Of a stretch of DNA of 64,000 nt, positions 26,101 through 41,100 are shown piece by piece (positions within the stretch are counted from its first letter, which is position 1; every line of letters begins with the position of its first letter). The notes under the pieces were generated by a model. The model was not told where the DNA came from. It saw nothing but the letters and a program-made list of their open reading frames with translations, and ran no database searches. The DNA lies in NCBI RefSeq assembly GCF_032362555.1, contig NC_083507.1, positions 3,661,001 to 3,725,000 on the forward strand, read 5' to 3'. The translations under genes were made by a program, and so were the position numbers. Origin of the DNA: Amyelois transitella (lineage: Eukaryota; Arthropoda; Insecta; Lepidoptera; Pyralidae).

Positions 26101-29100
26101 GAGACAGCAAGTTTTCCGCACAATAAAAACGACGCCGCTCATACCATGCTACAGGGGTTGTTTATTGATACGTGGAAAACCATAGTTATAAGTTAACTTG
26201 TGACTATGGTTTTTCACTGGTCTTCTGTCAGATAATAAAGCCTGCTGCGCTTTTATATCTGTCAGAAGAGCATTACCATGCAGTATGAAATACATAATTT
26301 AATTATATCCATGAACATTTAGTACGACGTACCGGGCAGATGATGTGGATGCATAGGCTTGGCTTGCGGGCCGGCGCCCAGCAACGCGGCGCACACTCGC
26401 AGCCCGCTCTCTCCGCCGCCGAGAGATTGTATCAGTCGCTCCGGTTCTATACTCTGTATTCCGCTAAGCTCGATCTGAATGGAAATGATACAAATTTACA
26501 TGTATCATTTATTAAGAATATTTTTCGGTACATTTTCAACGCACCGTAGTAGACAAAACTAATAGCCAAAGACCACGTTTTGCTTAATATTAATAATATG
26601 ATATGATGATGGAATCGTGATTCATACATAATAAAGCTCCATGTGTTTAGTCTTAAATTTAAAAATTTTGACATGATCATTTTCTTTGAGAGGAAACTAG
26701 AACATTAAACTTATTTATGTGCACCAGAATATTAAACTGAAAGTAGAATCTATTGTTTCTTAAAGATTTCTTGCGGTAGACTCGCTCCAAAGTAGTGATT
26801 ATAGACAATCAGTCAATTGTAGACTTTGAACTCTAAAACAGGATATAAAGTTTCATGTGTCACGTACCTTAGTTACAGAATTGTCATCATGAACCAACGT
26901 GATCTTAGCCCTCGGCGACAGTTGCGTAACTATCGCGTTTTTGGGCGGCGAACCTGCGGCCACTCGCTGGCCGAGTCGTATCCGCCACTCTACACCGCCG
27001 ACCACTCCTAACGCACCCGCTGTATACAAAAGTACATAATAAAAAATGATCGTTTGGTCTGGTAAAGATACTATGTCAAGTTGTTATCAGTTTGGATAGA
27101 GCATTGTTTTAACAACTAACATACAGTTTAGTTACGTACGACATAATTTCAGAACATAAAAACCTTGACCTAAGTGTACAGACGAAGATGTTTTCACGTG
27201 GCAATAAAAAATATTGCCGAACAGCAAAATGTCTAATTATCTCAAATAATTTCAAAACATTCAATTACCGATTAAACAGGTTTCTAATGTAGGTGGCGTC
27301 GGTTTGATTGTTTGAGTTAAATCTTGACTAGCGTGAGGCCACCAATGCCACTCGCTGGTTATCTGTAATAAAAAATGTCGATAATAAATTTGCTACAAAT
27401 GGTAGTAAGGGAGCGTTCAAGTATTACGTAACGCAATTTGGGGGGAGGGGGGGGTCTCGTGAAACGTTACGATGCGTTACAAGGGCGGGAGGGTCTTTCT
27501 TACAACACGTTACGTAACATTGTTTTTCTTAAATAAAAAATTAGGGAATTAAAACTCCCAAGTTGGCAACCCATTTACGTTTTACGGGGAATCCCTCGAT
27601 TGTATATTCTGGTCGTCAATTTTACTTTGTTCTCGCAAGTTGGCAAACCTTTTCGTTTATATTTCACGGGGAATCCCTAGATTGTATTGTACGGCATTTA
27701 ATGTTGTTTTCGTTGTCAGTATTTGTTAGTGTTTATGCAGAAGCACATTGCTGTAGTCGGTGTTATTAAAGTGAGTTCATAGTGTTCATACTGTAATGTC
27801 GTCAAAAGAGGGAGAGTTGTATCATCAGTTGTTCTTGGCCTATAAAGGCTCTAATGCTGCCTTGCCAGCGCAACTGTGTCAAAAAAATGCCAACGCAATT
27901 TGGAAAACGGCTAAAGAAAAACTAAAAAATAAAGAAAAGTTTATAGAACATATAAATGATGTTATACGAGAGTTGAAGGTGAAGGCCACGAAGGAGAAAG
28001 CAAAAATGCTTACTTATTTTACACAGGTAAGTTTACTGCTAAAATGTAATAATGACATAAGTATTATATACAACACGGGACGATATACCTACATTGACTT
28101 CAGAATGTTGTTAAGACCATTGAAATGATCATTTTTTATATACAATTTTATGAATTTTAACTTTTTTCGATTTGCAAACAAACTAAATAGGTACTAGGAT
28201 AACATAACTTTTTGCAACTTTAGGGTAAAAATGGTCACTTGAGTGTTACGTAACGTTTAGAGGGGGGGGGGGGGGGGGAGGGATACAGAAAAACGTTACG
28301 GTGCGTTACAAGGGGGGGAGGAGGGGTCAAAAATCTTCAAAAATTGCGTTACGTAATACTTGAACGCTCCCTAAAGTACATAAATTTGAACTTCGTAAAT
28401 TGCAAGGTTCTATTCAGTTCCCTAGTAAGGCCGTTTGTCTATACTCCTTTAAAACTATGGGTCCGTTAACGTCAACAAAAACAAAATTCACTAACATTGA
28501 CAAGGCATATGCCTCATCTTCTCTCGCAGAAAAATAATAGCTGTTTACCAGCCAGTATATTGCAGAGTTAAACCGCTTTTTTCCAGTATTTATAGTTTTC
28601 ACTTCATTACCATTTGCGCGGCAAGCTGTAGTTTATCTAACAACAGCGCATTGATCGGAGTATGCCATTGCGGCGCGGCGTGCAGTTGCCGCACTAGTTG
28701 TACTAATGCGCTGCAAGTGCCGCCCGTATAGCTAGCGGTCGCTGGAGCACGCCATCTGTTGTCTGAAAAAAAAACCTTTTTTCAAATTCATGAGCCGATA
28801 TGGGTTACATTTCCCTGCAAAAGGTTAAATGGGAGATTCTCTGTGTAAAAACGTGACTCACCTAATCCATGTCCGTGATTGCACTGGTGCACCAATCTTA
28901 GAATCAGTGTAATCACAGGGGACTCTTGCACCATTGGGCTTCACCCGGGGCTCCTCTTCAGAGAAGGAGGATGATAATGATTTAACGGATCACATTGCGA
29001 AACTAATAAAAAAGCTAGATTGATGACATATGGAAGTATTTTTGTACCGTTATTGAGTTATATAGAAGCTGTGGACATCTCATTTTCCAAAAGTAAATAA

Positions 29101-32100
29101 AACCAAAACTGGTTCTAAAGCCTTCTTAGTTATGATATATTTTCCGTTAAATTGATTATATTCTGCTAATATGATATTTTACTCAAAGCGAGTGCAGAAT
29201 GGGGGGACGAAAAAGAAGAACACCTTTGATAAAACTGGAAAACTTACCGACTTCTTCTTCATCCGTATGTGGCGTAACAACCAAGTGATTTGGACGAAGC
29301 GCCGGGTCTGATGAGTGTGTTTCTAACCACAATCGTCCAATGAGAGCTAACAATTGTGCGCCTACAGTGCGGCGCCATTCAACTGGTCCACTGTGTTCTA
29401 CTAATACTCTTCGTAAAAGCCATAATGATTGGATCTGGAAATCATAATCATAATAAAAACTTCGCGCAATCTTCAATATATAAATTCATTTCACTTAGAT
29501 TGATTTGGAGTCAATGGCAAAGATACAAACCGAAACCATGGGGGTAAGGTTATCTGCAAACTGTGCAAGAAAGGTATGGAGCGACTTACTTGTAAATAAA
29601 TTAAGTCTTGCGTGATGGGTTTATCAGAAGCGGAAATAATACTATAACACAGCTCGAACCAAGAATCCGTACAAAGAGATATCCTCATCTCTGGGCTTTG
29701 GGCGCTTGCTGAAATAGAAAAACATCGTGAATTTAATAAGTTTAATGCGGTCATTATTTGAACATCATTCGTTTGATAACGAGACTTTTGACCCTGTGGT
29801 CTCCGTACGCCTGTATAATATATAAACAAAACACCCTTCTTATTATTTTTCCTTAAAATTGGTGTATCAAATTATTTTAATCTAGGAATTGGTCAATTAA
29901 CTGGATAAATAGAATTTAAAATCTCACCTCGCAATAAGGCAAGCGCCGTATGACTATGCGCCGCGAAGGCTGTAGGAGGCGGCGCCGCGTGCGCATGCGC
30001 AAGAGTCAACAATCGCCTCTGTAAGGCAGCCACGTTCCTCCTCGCCACCGCCCCAAGCGGGGAGTGGGGCGCTAGAGAAGTCCCCGCCGCAGCCCCGGCC
30101 GCCCCACACATGGCTCTGATTGCGCCAGTACAAGCGGCCCGGACCTCGCTCACTGGCCACCATTCTACGTTGTTTTCTACAACTGGGTAAGTGTTAAAAG
30201 TTTTTTGTTAAATTTTCTTTCAGTCGTCGTTGCAGTCACACATTCAAGCAAATAGAATGTAGAATTTCGTGTCAGCCTAAAAACATACTGGTACATGCAA
30301 ATATTATGAAATATTTAATAGGTTTACCAAGAATAATCAATTGAAAAGACATAATCAAAATATGAATATCACATCTAAAACCTTAACAGAATCTATTGTA
30401 GCATAGACCCCAGAGTATTAAAATGTATAAAACTTAGTCGTAAGAATACATTCTAATGGACGCTTGCAAGGGAATATTTGACGTGTTCTTACTGAGTCAG
30501 GAATCATTTCAATTATTTCTTTACCCATTTCAATAAAAATTACTTTTATTTCAAATCAATTTAACTCACCTGTACCATGCATAGTTTCGTCAACAGATGG
30601 CGGAGGGGACGGCGACCGCGCAAGCTTTAGATCGTATTTCCCCTCTTTACCCATTCGGTAAGAGTTGGTACCACCAGCGTCCCACGCAACCCGCACCCAT
30701 CCATCCTCCCCTAACTCCCCAATGACACGGCCTTCGCCTCCGGGCACACCATCCTGGACATTCATGGTTTGTGTAGGAGGTAGGTATTTGCAACGATAAA
30801 ATGCAAAAACAAGAATTTGTTTATCAACCATAGTATTAATCCCATATGGCATACAACAGGGGAACCTAACGCATGTTGGATGTTATCAACATAAGAGCGT
30901 CGGATAACACTCGACGAAATACATACGTACTGAGTTATTTGAGAAATTGAAACATGGCCGACATAGGATATAATGTAGGTATATAAGCGCTTACCTGATC
31001 GCCCCATTTCCAGTCTTTTCCTCTTACTACTCTAGTACCTATCTTCATCAGGGACGCAAGTTCAGGTCCTGACAGAGAAGCGCCTCTTGCGCGCGCACCC
31101 AATCTTTCATCTTCGTAAATTATTAAACAATCCGCTATAAAAAACGAACATATTACAAAACATAAGACTAGTAGAGACTTTCTTTTAAAGTTCATTGCAT
31201 AAATTTAAAACGTTGGTTTAAAAAATTGAAAATAAACTTACATTTGGATCTCAGTCCATGAAAAATGTAGGAATGTTGCAGTGTGTCCCCGCCAATTTGT
31301 TTTAGTAACGTAAGACACGAGCTCAAACCTCCTCCGTTTATGAGTTGTTCTAGTTCCGGGCCTTGACATCCCTCCGTTAAAAGAGATAATAAAGTGATAA
31401 GAAACCTGCAAATATTTTAACAAACTCTTTATCAAAGTTTGGAAAACCATTTTCGACAAAATTCATGAACGTCCATTTGCCAGATTATCATTTGTCACTT
31501 ATTACAATCATCTTCAATTTTTCAATCATCAAGGAAGCAAAAGCATTTTTTTTCCACGACCTATTTTTCATAATTCAAATCGTATTTAAGTCGATTAAGT
31601 TTTGAAATTTAATATCGAAAACAACATACCTTGCCCTAGCAGGACGATTTAACAGAGCATGCGCTCCGCAATTAGCACTCATCTTTAATGGCAGTGCTTG
31701 AGTTTGTTCCCCTTCCAATACCCTAGCTTTTAATTCTATCAGTACGAAGTCCATCAGTTTGGAACGTTCTAAAAGCACCATGTATTTAGAGTACGGTATC
31801 ACAGATTCAATACCATTCAAAGGCGGAGTCAATGGAATAGTAGGTTTGACAGGAACATGAGGCACTGAGTCGGCTAATGATAAACCTAACACACCCGTCA
31901 AAGCTGCATACTTCACACTTTCAGACATTGTCTGAGATGAATGTAATATAGCATTTATCATGCTATATCCATTTCGTCTCATCTCAGCCCTTTGCACCTG
32001 AAAAAATACGTTAATTACAATTCGAAATGATTAATCATTTAATTCATAAATTAAACAAAATAGACAAATACCTGGCAATACAAAGCTCGCCTGAGAATAT

Positions 32101-35100
32101 CAATATCACAGGGATCTTCAGTCATGATAAAGTCTATGACAGCTGTTGTCAAACTTTGCTGCTCTGGTGTTACTTCTTCCAAAAGCCAGTACAAATCTAA
32201 GTGAAAGAAAAAAAAAATTGAGTATTTGTACTCGAGAGCAATACACTCAAACCTCAAAGATAAAACAAGATAATTTAAATTTATTTCCAGCATGAGACTT
32301 TCAAATGATAAACAAGTAGATGTAAGCTGGTCTTATTAAAATTTAAATTTGACATAACAATTTATCCCAAATTAATTCGCATATTGTGAAAACAGACGTC
32401 AAATTACCTTTTTCTTGACACGCAAGTCTCGACACCCAAGCATTCACAAACTTATTCCTCTCGGAGTTATCATCATCCTTCTCCTCATCAGCCATAATGA
32501 GATCAGTTTTGAGATCATCGGCGAGCAACATCATCTGTTTCTCGCTTTCCATCGATTCTTTGAGAATCGAGTTATCAGTCATATCGTTTATTGAACTAAT
32601 TGATATCTCGTTGGTAGGCGTTTTGTCGTCGTGGTCTTTGTCTAATATATCTTCCCTCTCTGTAAGCTTCAAGTCACTTCGACCCTCGTTTCTCATGTCA
32701 TCATAATTCGATGCGTTCTTCAGATCTTTTTCCAACGGTTTGTCTTTTATTTTCATCATTAGTTTGGTTTGTTGATTAGCCAGCTCCTTAGAATCACTAG
32801 CGGTTTCTATATTTGGGTGGTTTTTGTGATGTTCTACGATTATGGGTGGAATGTCTTCAGGGGTTTTACTTGATGAGTTTGCAATTGATGATTTTATCAA
32901 CAACGCATCTCCTTGTAATAGACTGCTTGTTGCTTTAAACATGCTTTTACTCAGACTGTTTTGTCTATTTCTCAGATCTTTCGTAGTTTCAAAGCTAAAA
33001 TAATATAAGAGAAAATACCTGAATATTTGTAGTTAGAGGGAAATACACTCATTGGAAATTTTAACTCTGAACATCTTAATAAGGAACTCATTAAGAACAG
33101 AATAGATCTACATAATAGGCACAGAAATGTGAACTTGACTTAAGTTATATTTTTACCATTTATTAAAGCTGGGTGTCTTGGCCGCTCGCATAACCTTCTG
33201 GAATATTCTCTTAGCGGTGGGCGGCCTTCTCGACGGAGGACGGGACCGTAACGCTGAAACTGCCGGCGACACCGCGGCCCGAACCTCGTGGAGCAGGAAA
33301 CGGGCACGTTCTAGTGGCGCCGCACACACCTGACATTGCGAATTGACTTTGAATTATTACTTAAATAACATTTATTAAGAATGAAATTAAAGCGTAACAA
33401 ATCTAGTTAGACCTAGCCTAAAAGAAGGTTCGAGACTATTGAAACATTAAATAGAATAATTAGAACTTACCTCTTTGTAGCCTCGTGACAACTGTTGCCT
33501 GGTTCTCATCAGCGTCCATTTGCTCTGTTGTACTGCTTTTACTATTTCCGACATAGCAGGCGACAGCTTTACTTCACCCTTATCCATTTCTAAAAGAAAA
33601 GATTTGTTACGTCACTATTACTTTGGGAACTTTTCGCTGCACATTTGTTAATTGAGATAATGAGGATGGTATTCGATACACCACACATTTTCCCAATAAA
33701 CGAAATATGTTGAGTATATCAACATATTTCGTTTATTGGGAAAATGTGATCGTTATTTTATTTCGCGCACCTAACTAATATATGTCTAACTTCTAAAATT
33801 GTGAATTAAATTTAACAGTTACTTCTTACATTAACGTTCAAGATTGTTCCAAAAGTCGGGTCCATTAGTGCCCTCTGTTAGCAGAATATATTCTTACCAG
33901 CGGTAGCAGTAGCCAAAGCGTGTTCCTTGAGGCCAGCGTGGAACAGAAGTGCTGCTAACATTGCACGTCGCAACTCTTCCAACGGATGTTCCGGCGGGAA
34001 GTGGGGCGCGCAACCTTCTCGTCTTTCGCAAGCCCACCAGAGATGTAGGGCTAGGGGGTCCTAAAGAAATTATAATTATATGTACAGTGGCCCAGTTATT
34101 AATTAAGAAGTTGAACCAGTTGGACAAAGAAATACTTTAAAATGTAGCTATAGGAAGCTTTTAGTTTTTCTTTTCAATCACTTCAATATTATTGATGGAA
34201 GATTTTATGATGAGCTTATAAATATGGTAACAAGGCTAACCAAAGTTACAGAAAGGTGAAAATGTGACCGCGTTAGTCCCTTTAAGGAGTAGCTAGGGGG
34301 AAAAACGTACACAAATCATGTACCTTCTTCCTGTTGACGATGAATCAGTCAAGCTGCACTTTACATGAGTCTTCTCACTTACATGCAACTTCGACTCAGC
34401 GAGAGCGAACAGCAACTGATCAGCGCGCTGATCGGTCACCGCGCTAGTGTTGAGCGGCGCGTTACTAGCGTTGGCGTGAATGCGGGGCGGGGGGCGGGCG
34501 CGCGGGGGCGGAGCTTCGCTGGCGGGGCTGTTACCTCCAGTGGATGACCCACTGCGGGCCTCGGCTTTCTCTTCTTCGAACGGGTTCGTTAGTTGAGAAA
34601 CCTGCGATGGCGAAATATTGCATATATGAAAGCATGAAATTTAAAACCTAACGCTAGTCCAGTACACTCATGCTACGTACCTGTAAGCCCCCTCGCAAGA
34701 ACATAGCAGCAGCATACGGGGCCGCGTCTCTTTCAACTTGTTGTATGGGAAGAGATCGAGCCAATCTTACGCCACATTGACTGACACCCAAAGATATGTT
34801 AAACGCACATGACGATAGCACGTGATGGGCTCGTAGGCTGGACGCACTTTCCTGAACAAATATAACAAGCTTATTATGACAACAAACTTAAACTTTTGTA
34901 TTTAAAACTTAAAATTTTATTTTAAGTCCCTAACACAACATTAAATATTCTTTTAAATTTGCCTAAAATGATGCACTATAGTTTTAATCAATAAAATAAA
35001 AAGTACCACTAACATTACACTGATGCGTATACATCTGACAGGCGTACACTCCGACACATTTCTCGGTAATGCGCGAGAGGTACGCCGCGTGCGGTTCTAC

Positions 35101-38100
35101 GCTCAACGCCGCGGTCGCGTCGCACCCTCGAAGCTTTCGTACAAGCTCTACTGTGCTCGCGTTGTCACATTCGAAACGGTCGACATTGTATACGTAGCCG
35201 GCGACTATTATCCATGAGCCGCCTTCTTTTGTGTGATTTTGGATGTCACATCTGTAAAAAGGCATGTTTGGAATAGAGTGATTTTAGATGTAACATTTGA
35301 AGGTCTGTCGTGAGACATTAGTAAGGAAATTACCTTTAATAATTAGGTATGACTAATCATTAAGAAAAACAAGCTTTAGCTATATTCACTAAAAAACTAT
35401 GGAGGTCAACCAATGTATAAGAACTTAATGAAAAGGGAAGGAATGCAATGTCGGCAACAATAATAATATTGCATTGAAAAAAAGACTTGGATTTGTTCTA
35501 GCAGTTCGTTCACAGATGAATTAAAATGAAATTAATGAAAACTTACTTGCGTATCACTCTATTACTCAGTTGCTGCGCCTTGGCCACCAATCCGGGCCAG
35601 CCCAACAAATCCGCGTCAAGCCTGGCCGCTGAAGGCAATACTTTTGCTGCATCATCGCACGCCCTTGCTATCTTTACAAGAGAACTTGTCAAGTCGGCTA
35701 AAGCAACGGGCGATCGGGATGCGCACGCGTTTACCCAAGCACCTAGTTCGCTTACAACGCGACCTACAAGCGGAATAGTCAATGAAGACGATTACACAAT
35801 AGAATTCAAATTCAAAATCTTCATTGCATATCATAAAGTACAATAGTTGAATTACAGTTACTGCTTATAAATTAGGTACAATATGAACCCTGTTGGGCAT
35901 CGCAATTTCAAAATAATATGGAGCGGTGGGCAGGTTTATGTCGGCTATTATGTTGAATATAACAATAATAAAAAATGTCGCATTATATTTGGGAGTTAAT
36001 ACTAATAAGCAATTTAAAATAAATAAATGTAATTTATAAAATATATTGAATTGATAAAATTATTATATAATAATTAAAAAATAATTCGAATGTCAATACT
36101 TCTATCGTTTAAAAACTCATCCAGTGTTTAATAAGTTAGATTATCATAAATGCAAAACACAGGGCGATTTCATCCGCTCCTTAGGTCTTAAAGAGGCTTT
36201 TTGGTTTTAGAAAAGGGATACGGCACTGTATCGTGTGGTTCCCGTCGCCAATACAAAAAAGAAAAGGACCACTCCATCTCTTTCTCGGCCCCGAAAAGAA
36301 ACAAAAAACTAAACTAAACAAAAAAAGGATAACATAAAAATGTTTTACTCACCCACAATATCAGCAGAGATTAAGTCGCATAACGCCACCAACTGTGAAT
36401 CATCAGCTCTATGAACTGATCTCTTAAACGAAGAGAGAGTGGATTGAACATGTTCGGACAATAAGGTCGTGTATTCAGTGAGTAGGGCTCTTACACCGGC
36501 GCGGGTGCTACGCCCACCTCTATAACACATGGCTTCGCAAAATAACAATCTAAAAACAAATTAATAATAAGTTTTAAATAAAAAATTAAACACATTCATC
36601 TAGTGCAAATACCATTATACAAGATGGGTAAGGTTCCCTGTTAAAATCAGATTTCAGTTATGGAATTTCCTAACGTAATGCTCGATCGAAATCACAGGCT
36701 GGCTCCAAGATCCTCTCCAGATAGAATTCAAATATAATCGGCGCAAGGATGATGGATTAGATGAAACTATGAAATATAAATAAATTTTTCTCTTCCTCAT
36801 AACTGCATTCGAAGTAGACGCTACGGTGTCTAATATAAATCCTAGATAGATAAAATTCTTTATTGCACTATAAGTAAAACATACAAAACATACAGAGATG
36901 GTACAAAGGCGGACGATAAGTCCGATTTTGTACCATCTCTGTCTGTCTGCTAATGCAATCTCTTCCAGTTAACCTTTGGGTGGAAGGAAATAAATAAATG
37001 TCTAAACATAATACAATGCACACAGAATATTTACCTATATATAATACATATAAAAATTTTTACAAATACATATAAATACACATAAATACATAATGATAAC
37101 CTATTCTTAGGATAAAGTAGAAAGATAAGACTAGCTTTTGCCCGCAACTTTGCCCGTGAGAAAACCATTCTCTCCCTTTTTTTGCAATAAAAAGTAGTAA
37201 ACAATATGTTGTTCTTCCTCAGGGTCAAATCTCATTTCATCAAAATCTGTTCAGTGGTTTAGGCGTGAAAGTTTAACAGACAGAGTTACTTTCACATTTA
37301 TAATATAAGTAGGATAGTACCTTTGAAATCTTATAAGCAGGTCGCAGCTAGGACTAACTGTGTCATGTCCTTTAGGATCGTCAGTCTTGCTGGTATCTCC
37401 GTTCATTATTGCGCTGATATGCATCTGAGTTTGACAGCTTGTATTACGAATGAGATGCTTTACCTACAAATAAAAAAAAACAATGATATTAAATAATCTT
37501 ATTGTAGGCTGTAACAACCTCGTCTGATTTAATTTTTGCCTACCAAATGCATGAGAGGAACTGAAGCGCCCTTTTCGGAAGATGTGACATTACTCAGCTG
37601 ATATTCTTCAGGACATCCTGTAAAATAAAATATATGGTGCACCAAACACAGCAACAAATTTACAAGAAAAATTATTTAATCAACAAGTAATTGATATTTT
37701 TAATAAAAGTAAACAAGAGCATTAATAATTTATTACTTGACAAACCTGGAATATTTTCTCCATTCTCCCCGGATGTTGTTGTATGTTGACCTATCTGTCC
37801 AGTTATAATGTCTACTTGATCATAATCTCTGAAAGGTTACAAACCAAATAAAAAGAAAAATTAGATCAAAAAATTGCATTTAGATTTTTAAGTTAAATCG
37901 TAAAATAAAAGAAAACATTAATGCAGTCAATGCTTCATAATCAGTACTCACACATCCAACTGTAAGTGATTGTATGCGTCGTTGGCGTTGTCTTGTAAAG
38001 CATTTCGTAAAGCATCACGTAGTCCGCCGCCGCCGAGAAGGGACCACACCAGGAGTTCTATCATGAACCTCGCACCTGCGCTAGCCGGTACTGAAACTAA

Positions 38101-41100
38101 AAAAATATACCTTTGAGGTTTTCAAGTTAGTTAGAGAACACCATTGTTCATGATATTAGTGATGGCCTACATCACTAAGATCAGTGAAGTTGAAAACCCA
38201 TCTACTAGGTAGTAGATCTATCATTGCGAGTAGAGCGAAATCTGCGTCACATTTTTGTCAAACTTATTACCAATATTTTGCAGGAAGACGACAAGACGAC
38301 GAGCAAGATACAGGTTGCTTTCTTACGGCTAAGCCACTTTTAAGGTATTACCATGAAATTCATATAACATCAAATAACTGAATCTGGGCTTTCAGGCTTG
38401 GGTGACCTACCCTCCCCTTCACTAAAGCCAACGTTGTATATACGGAGAATTTCATACGGCTGAGACTATGCTTCAGGAACAGATAGCTTTTAGTGATAAG
38501 GTCGCCTTTTGTTGCAATGTTTTTAAATACGTATGAATTTTCTGTAATATTTTGAGGTGCAATAAAGAGTTATTGTATTGTATGTTTCTATAATAACAAA
38601 CCTTGCGGCAACAGCGCAATAAGATGATGCGCCCGTATCTGTGGCGTGGGTAGCAACAGCGGCCATGCTGCAGCTAACGCCCGCCTCGCCGCAGCCGCTG
38701 CAGCTGGTCCAGCTCTCCCCTCCACTAACGCCACTAGTGCAGTGTGCACGCCGCCACACCATGACCGTTTGTCGGTACTGCCAGAGGTGATATCGTCGTC
38801 GTCTTCTCCGCGGGAACATTGCCAGGCGTGCACCTGTTTCGTAGAAACCCGATTTTTAAACTCGTCAGATAAAAAAGAAAACGCAAATGTAAATATGAAT
38901 ATTCAAAATAGCCATTCGGTATTTTTTTAAGTCAGACTAAAATCATTGGATTTTACATCAATATAATTTCTAAACATTTTTTTCTATTTTCTGTTACAAA
39001 ATAACACGCACGTCAATGCTTTGGTCTTGTAATTTTCGTGTATATAATATTTAATATTAGTTTTATAGAAGGTTAAGATGTACCTGTAGTCTAAGCAGAT
39101 TCAAACAAGCAATGGCTATACATTCGGTTTCCTGGATTGGCGATGAATTACTCTGCTCCACTACTATCCGTAGAAGTCTTTCTAAAAATCTAAAAAAAAA
39201 TATCTCATTCACTTCTGTAACTTCTTTTTTGCTTTATAAAATAGGTGTTGTCAAATTAGTATCTAGTAACGTACTTGAATGTGCTGTCTGACAAATCAAT
39301 TACAAACGGCATTGAAGAAGGAAGATCTCTAGGACTCTCTTGGCTCCATACTATGATTTGAGTAGACCCACTCGTCACACCTAAAATATTAACCAGTTTA
39401 CAATCGCAAACAAAGTTCGTCATCGATCAAAATATAAGAATAATCAAATTTGCATTATATTTATATTATTTCTCACTATTAATCTTAAGTTTCTCACCAT
39501 AAGCATTACTATCTTTCGCCATTTACCCATACACAAAAGCGCTTATAGTGAATAATAATAGTTTTTCTCTTCACAATTTCCTGGTTTGGTACATTTTTTT
39601 TAGTTTCTCATCATTCCCTCTTAGTTCTTACGATTGTCACTTTAGTATCTCACTTTTAGGCCTATTTTGTCCCTTATTTTCTCACCATTCCACGCTACCC
39701 TTGTAATAGCCAGCAGCTATATGTCGTGTTTATCCATATAGTTACTCACCATTAGCTTTAAAGGAAGGGTTTAGGACTTGCAACAACTCTGGCACCGGTT
39801 TCGAAAACTGTGTTCGTTCGTGTGTGCCCCACGCGTATAAAGCACCTTCTGCTGACAATGCCACGCCATGGGTCGCCCCTAGTGATAGATCCACGATTCT
39901 GATGCCTGGAGAAAAGAAATTCATTAGTAAAAATACAGTTTAACTCATGGACTTAAAACCAAAATGGTTCATGTGATGTGATCTTACCTTGGAGGGCTTC
40001 TAGTAACTTTGGCGTTTTAGTACTTTCTGAAGTTCCATGACCCAGACGGAAGCCGTCACCTTTACCCCATGTGTAAACTTGACCTCTAAAAATAAAAGAA
40101 CACAATTTTAACAACCAACTCACATTATAAAAACATTTGAAAATGTAGAAAATTCTTAGACGACTGATATGAGTTCATATGTGTAATACATTTTGGCTAA
40201 TTGTATTTTGAATGTACTAAATGAATGCACATCGACTGGCAGGGTCGCAATGTAGACGTAACTGAATAAGACGAAGGATAATGCATTATCCTTTTTCTTT
40301 TTCCAAATTTTTTATGTGTAACTAACCTTAACCTAGAACACAAAACAATTCCAGGAATAAAATTAAATTGGTTTACCCATCAGTGAGTGCAGCATGCCAA
40401 TGTTCCCCAGTATATACCCGGGTGATCCTCAGCACGGATAGCGACGTCAAAGCCCGGGGCCCTCCGCCCTCGCTGTCCCCAAACACGTGAACTGCCCCTT
40501 CCCAAGTGCAGCAAAGTGTTTGGCCTTCGCCCCACCCTGAAATTATTTACCTGATGAAAGTCAAATACCAAATATTTTCATACCTTAATCAGCTGCCGAC
40601 TTTGCCTTAACGAAATCATTTTACTAAATCTGTAAAATAAATTGACTTCGCTAAAATTTTAAATGTAGTTTTTATCATCTTTTTGTAATTCGAACGCCAC
40701 TCTAGCCTCGGATAAAAGCTAGACTATCGGGAGAAACTTCACTAAGTACGTACCTAAAGCCACGTCTATTACTCTTTCAATATGAGCATTGAAGGACACC
40801 GCTTGCGGCGTGAGACTGACTTCTAACGTGCCGAGGCCGAGTCGACCTTGTACACCTTTGCCCCACGTATATAAACCACCTCGGGTTGTGATTGCAGCAC
40901 TGGAAAAATATTCAATCGTATAGAAAACCACACCTAAGTCATCATGCTTCAAGAGAGCCTACTCATACTAAACAATACCTGCAGGCGGGCCCAGCAGCCA
41001 CTCTAACGACTTCATGATGTGCTAGATGTTGTACAGCGGCGGGGGCGTCCCTAGGCGCGGTGTCGCCGTGCCCCAGGCGCCCGTCCTCGCCCGCGCCCCA

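Larger units (their letters stand above)
35500..39390 (-). other. HERC2: HERC2 helical-repeat region between RLD1 and cytochrome-b5 domain
   Basis: Exons at about 39280-39380, 39078-39189, 38602-38832, 37952-38096, 37743-37830, 37540-37620, 37318-37463, 36350-36549 and 35545-35764 encode mostly helical sequence. They match the human region in order, for example [36 protein letters not shown] and [20 protein letters not shown]. The exon at 38602-38832 is Ala-rich and GC-rich compared with its AT-rich introns. Confidence 0.85.

Noticed and set aside
32497-32706. Plus-strand frame opposite the charged HERC2 linker exon
   Set aside because: The minus-strand frame is in phase with conserved HERC2 exons; the plus frame is a mirror of Lys/Asp-rich codons.
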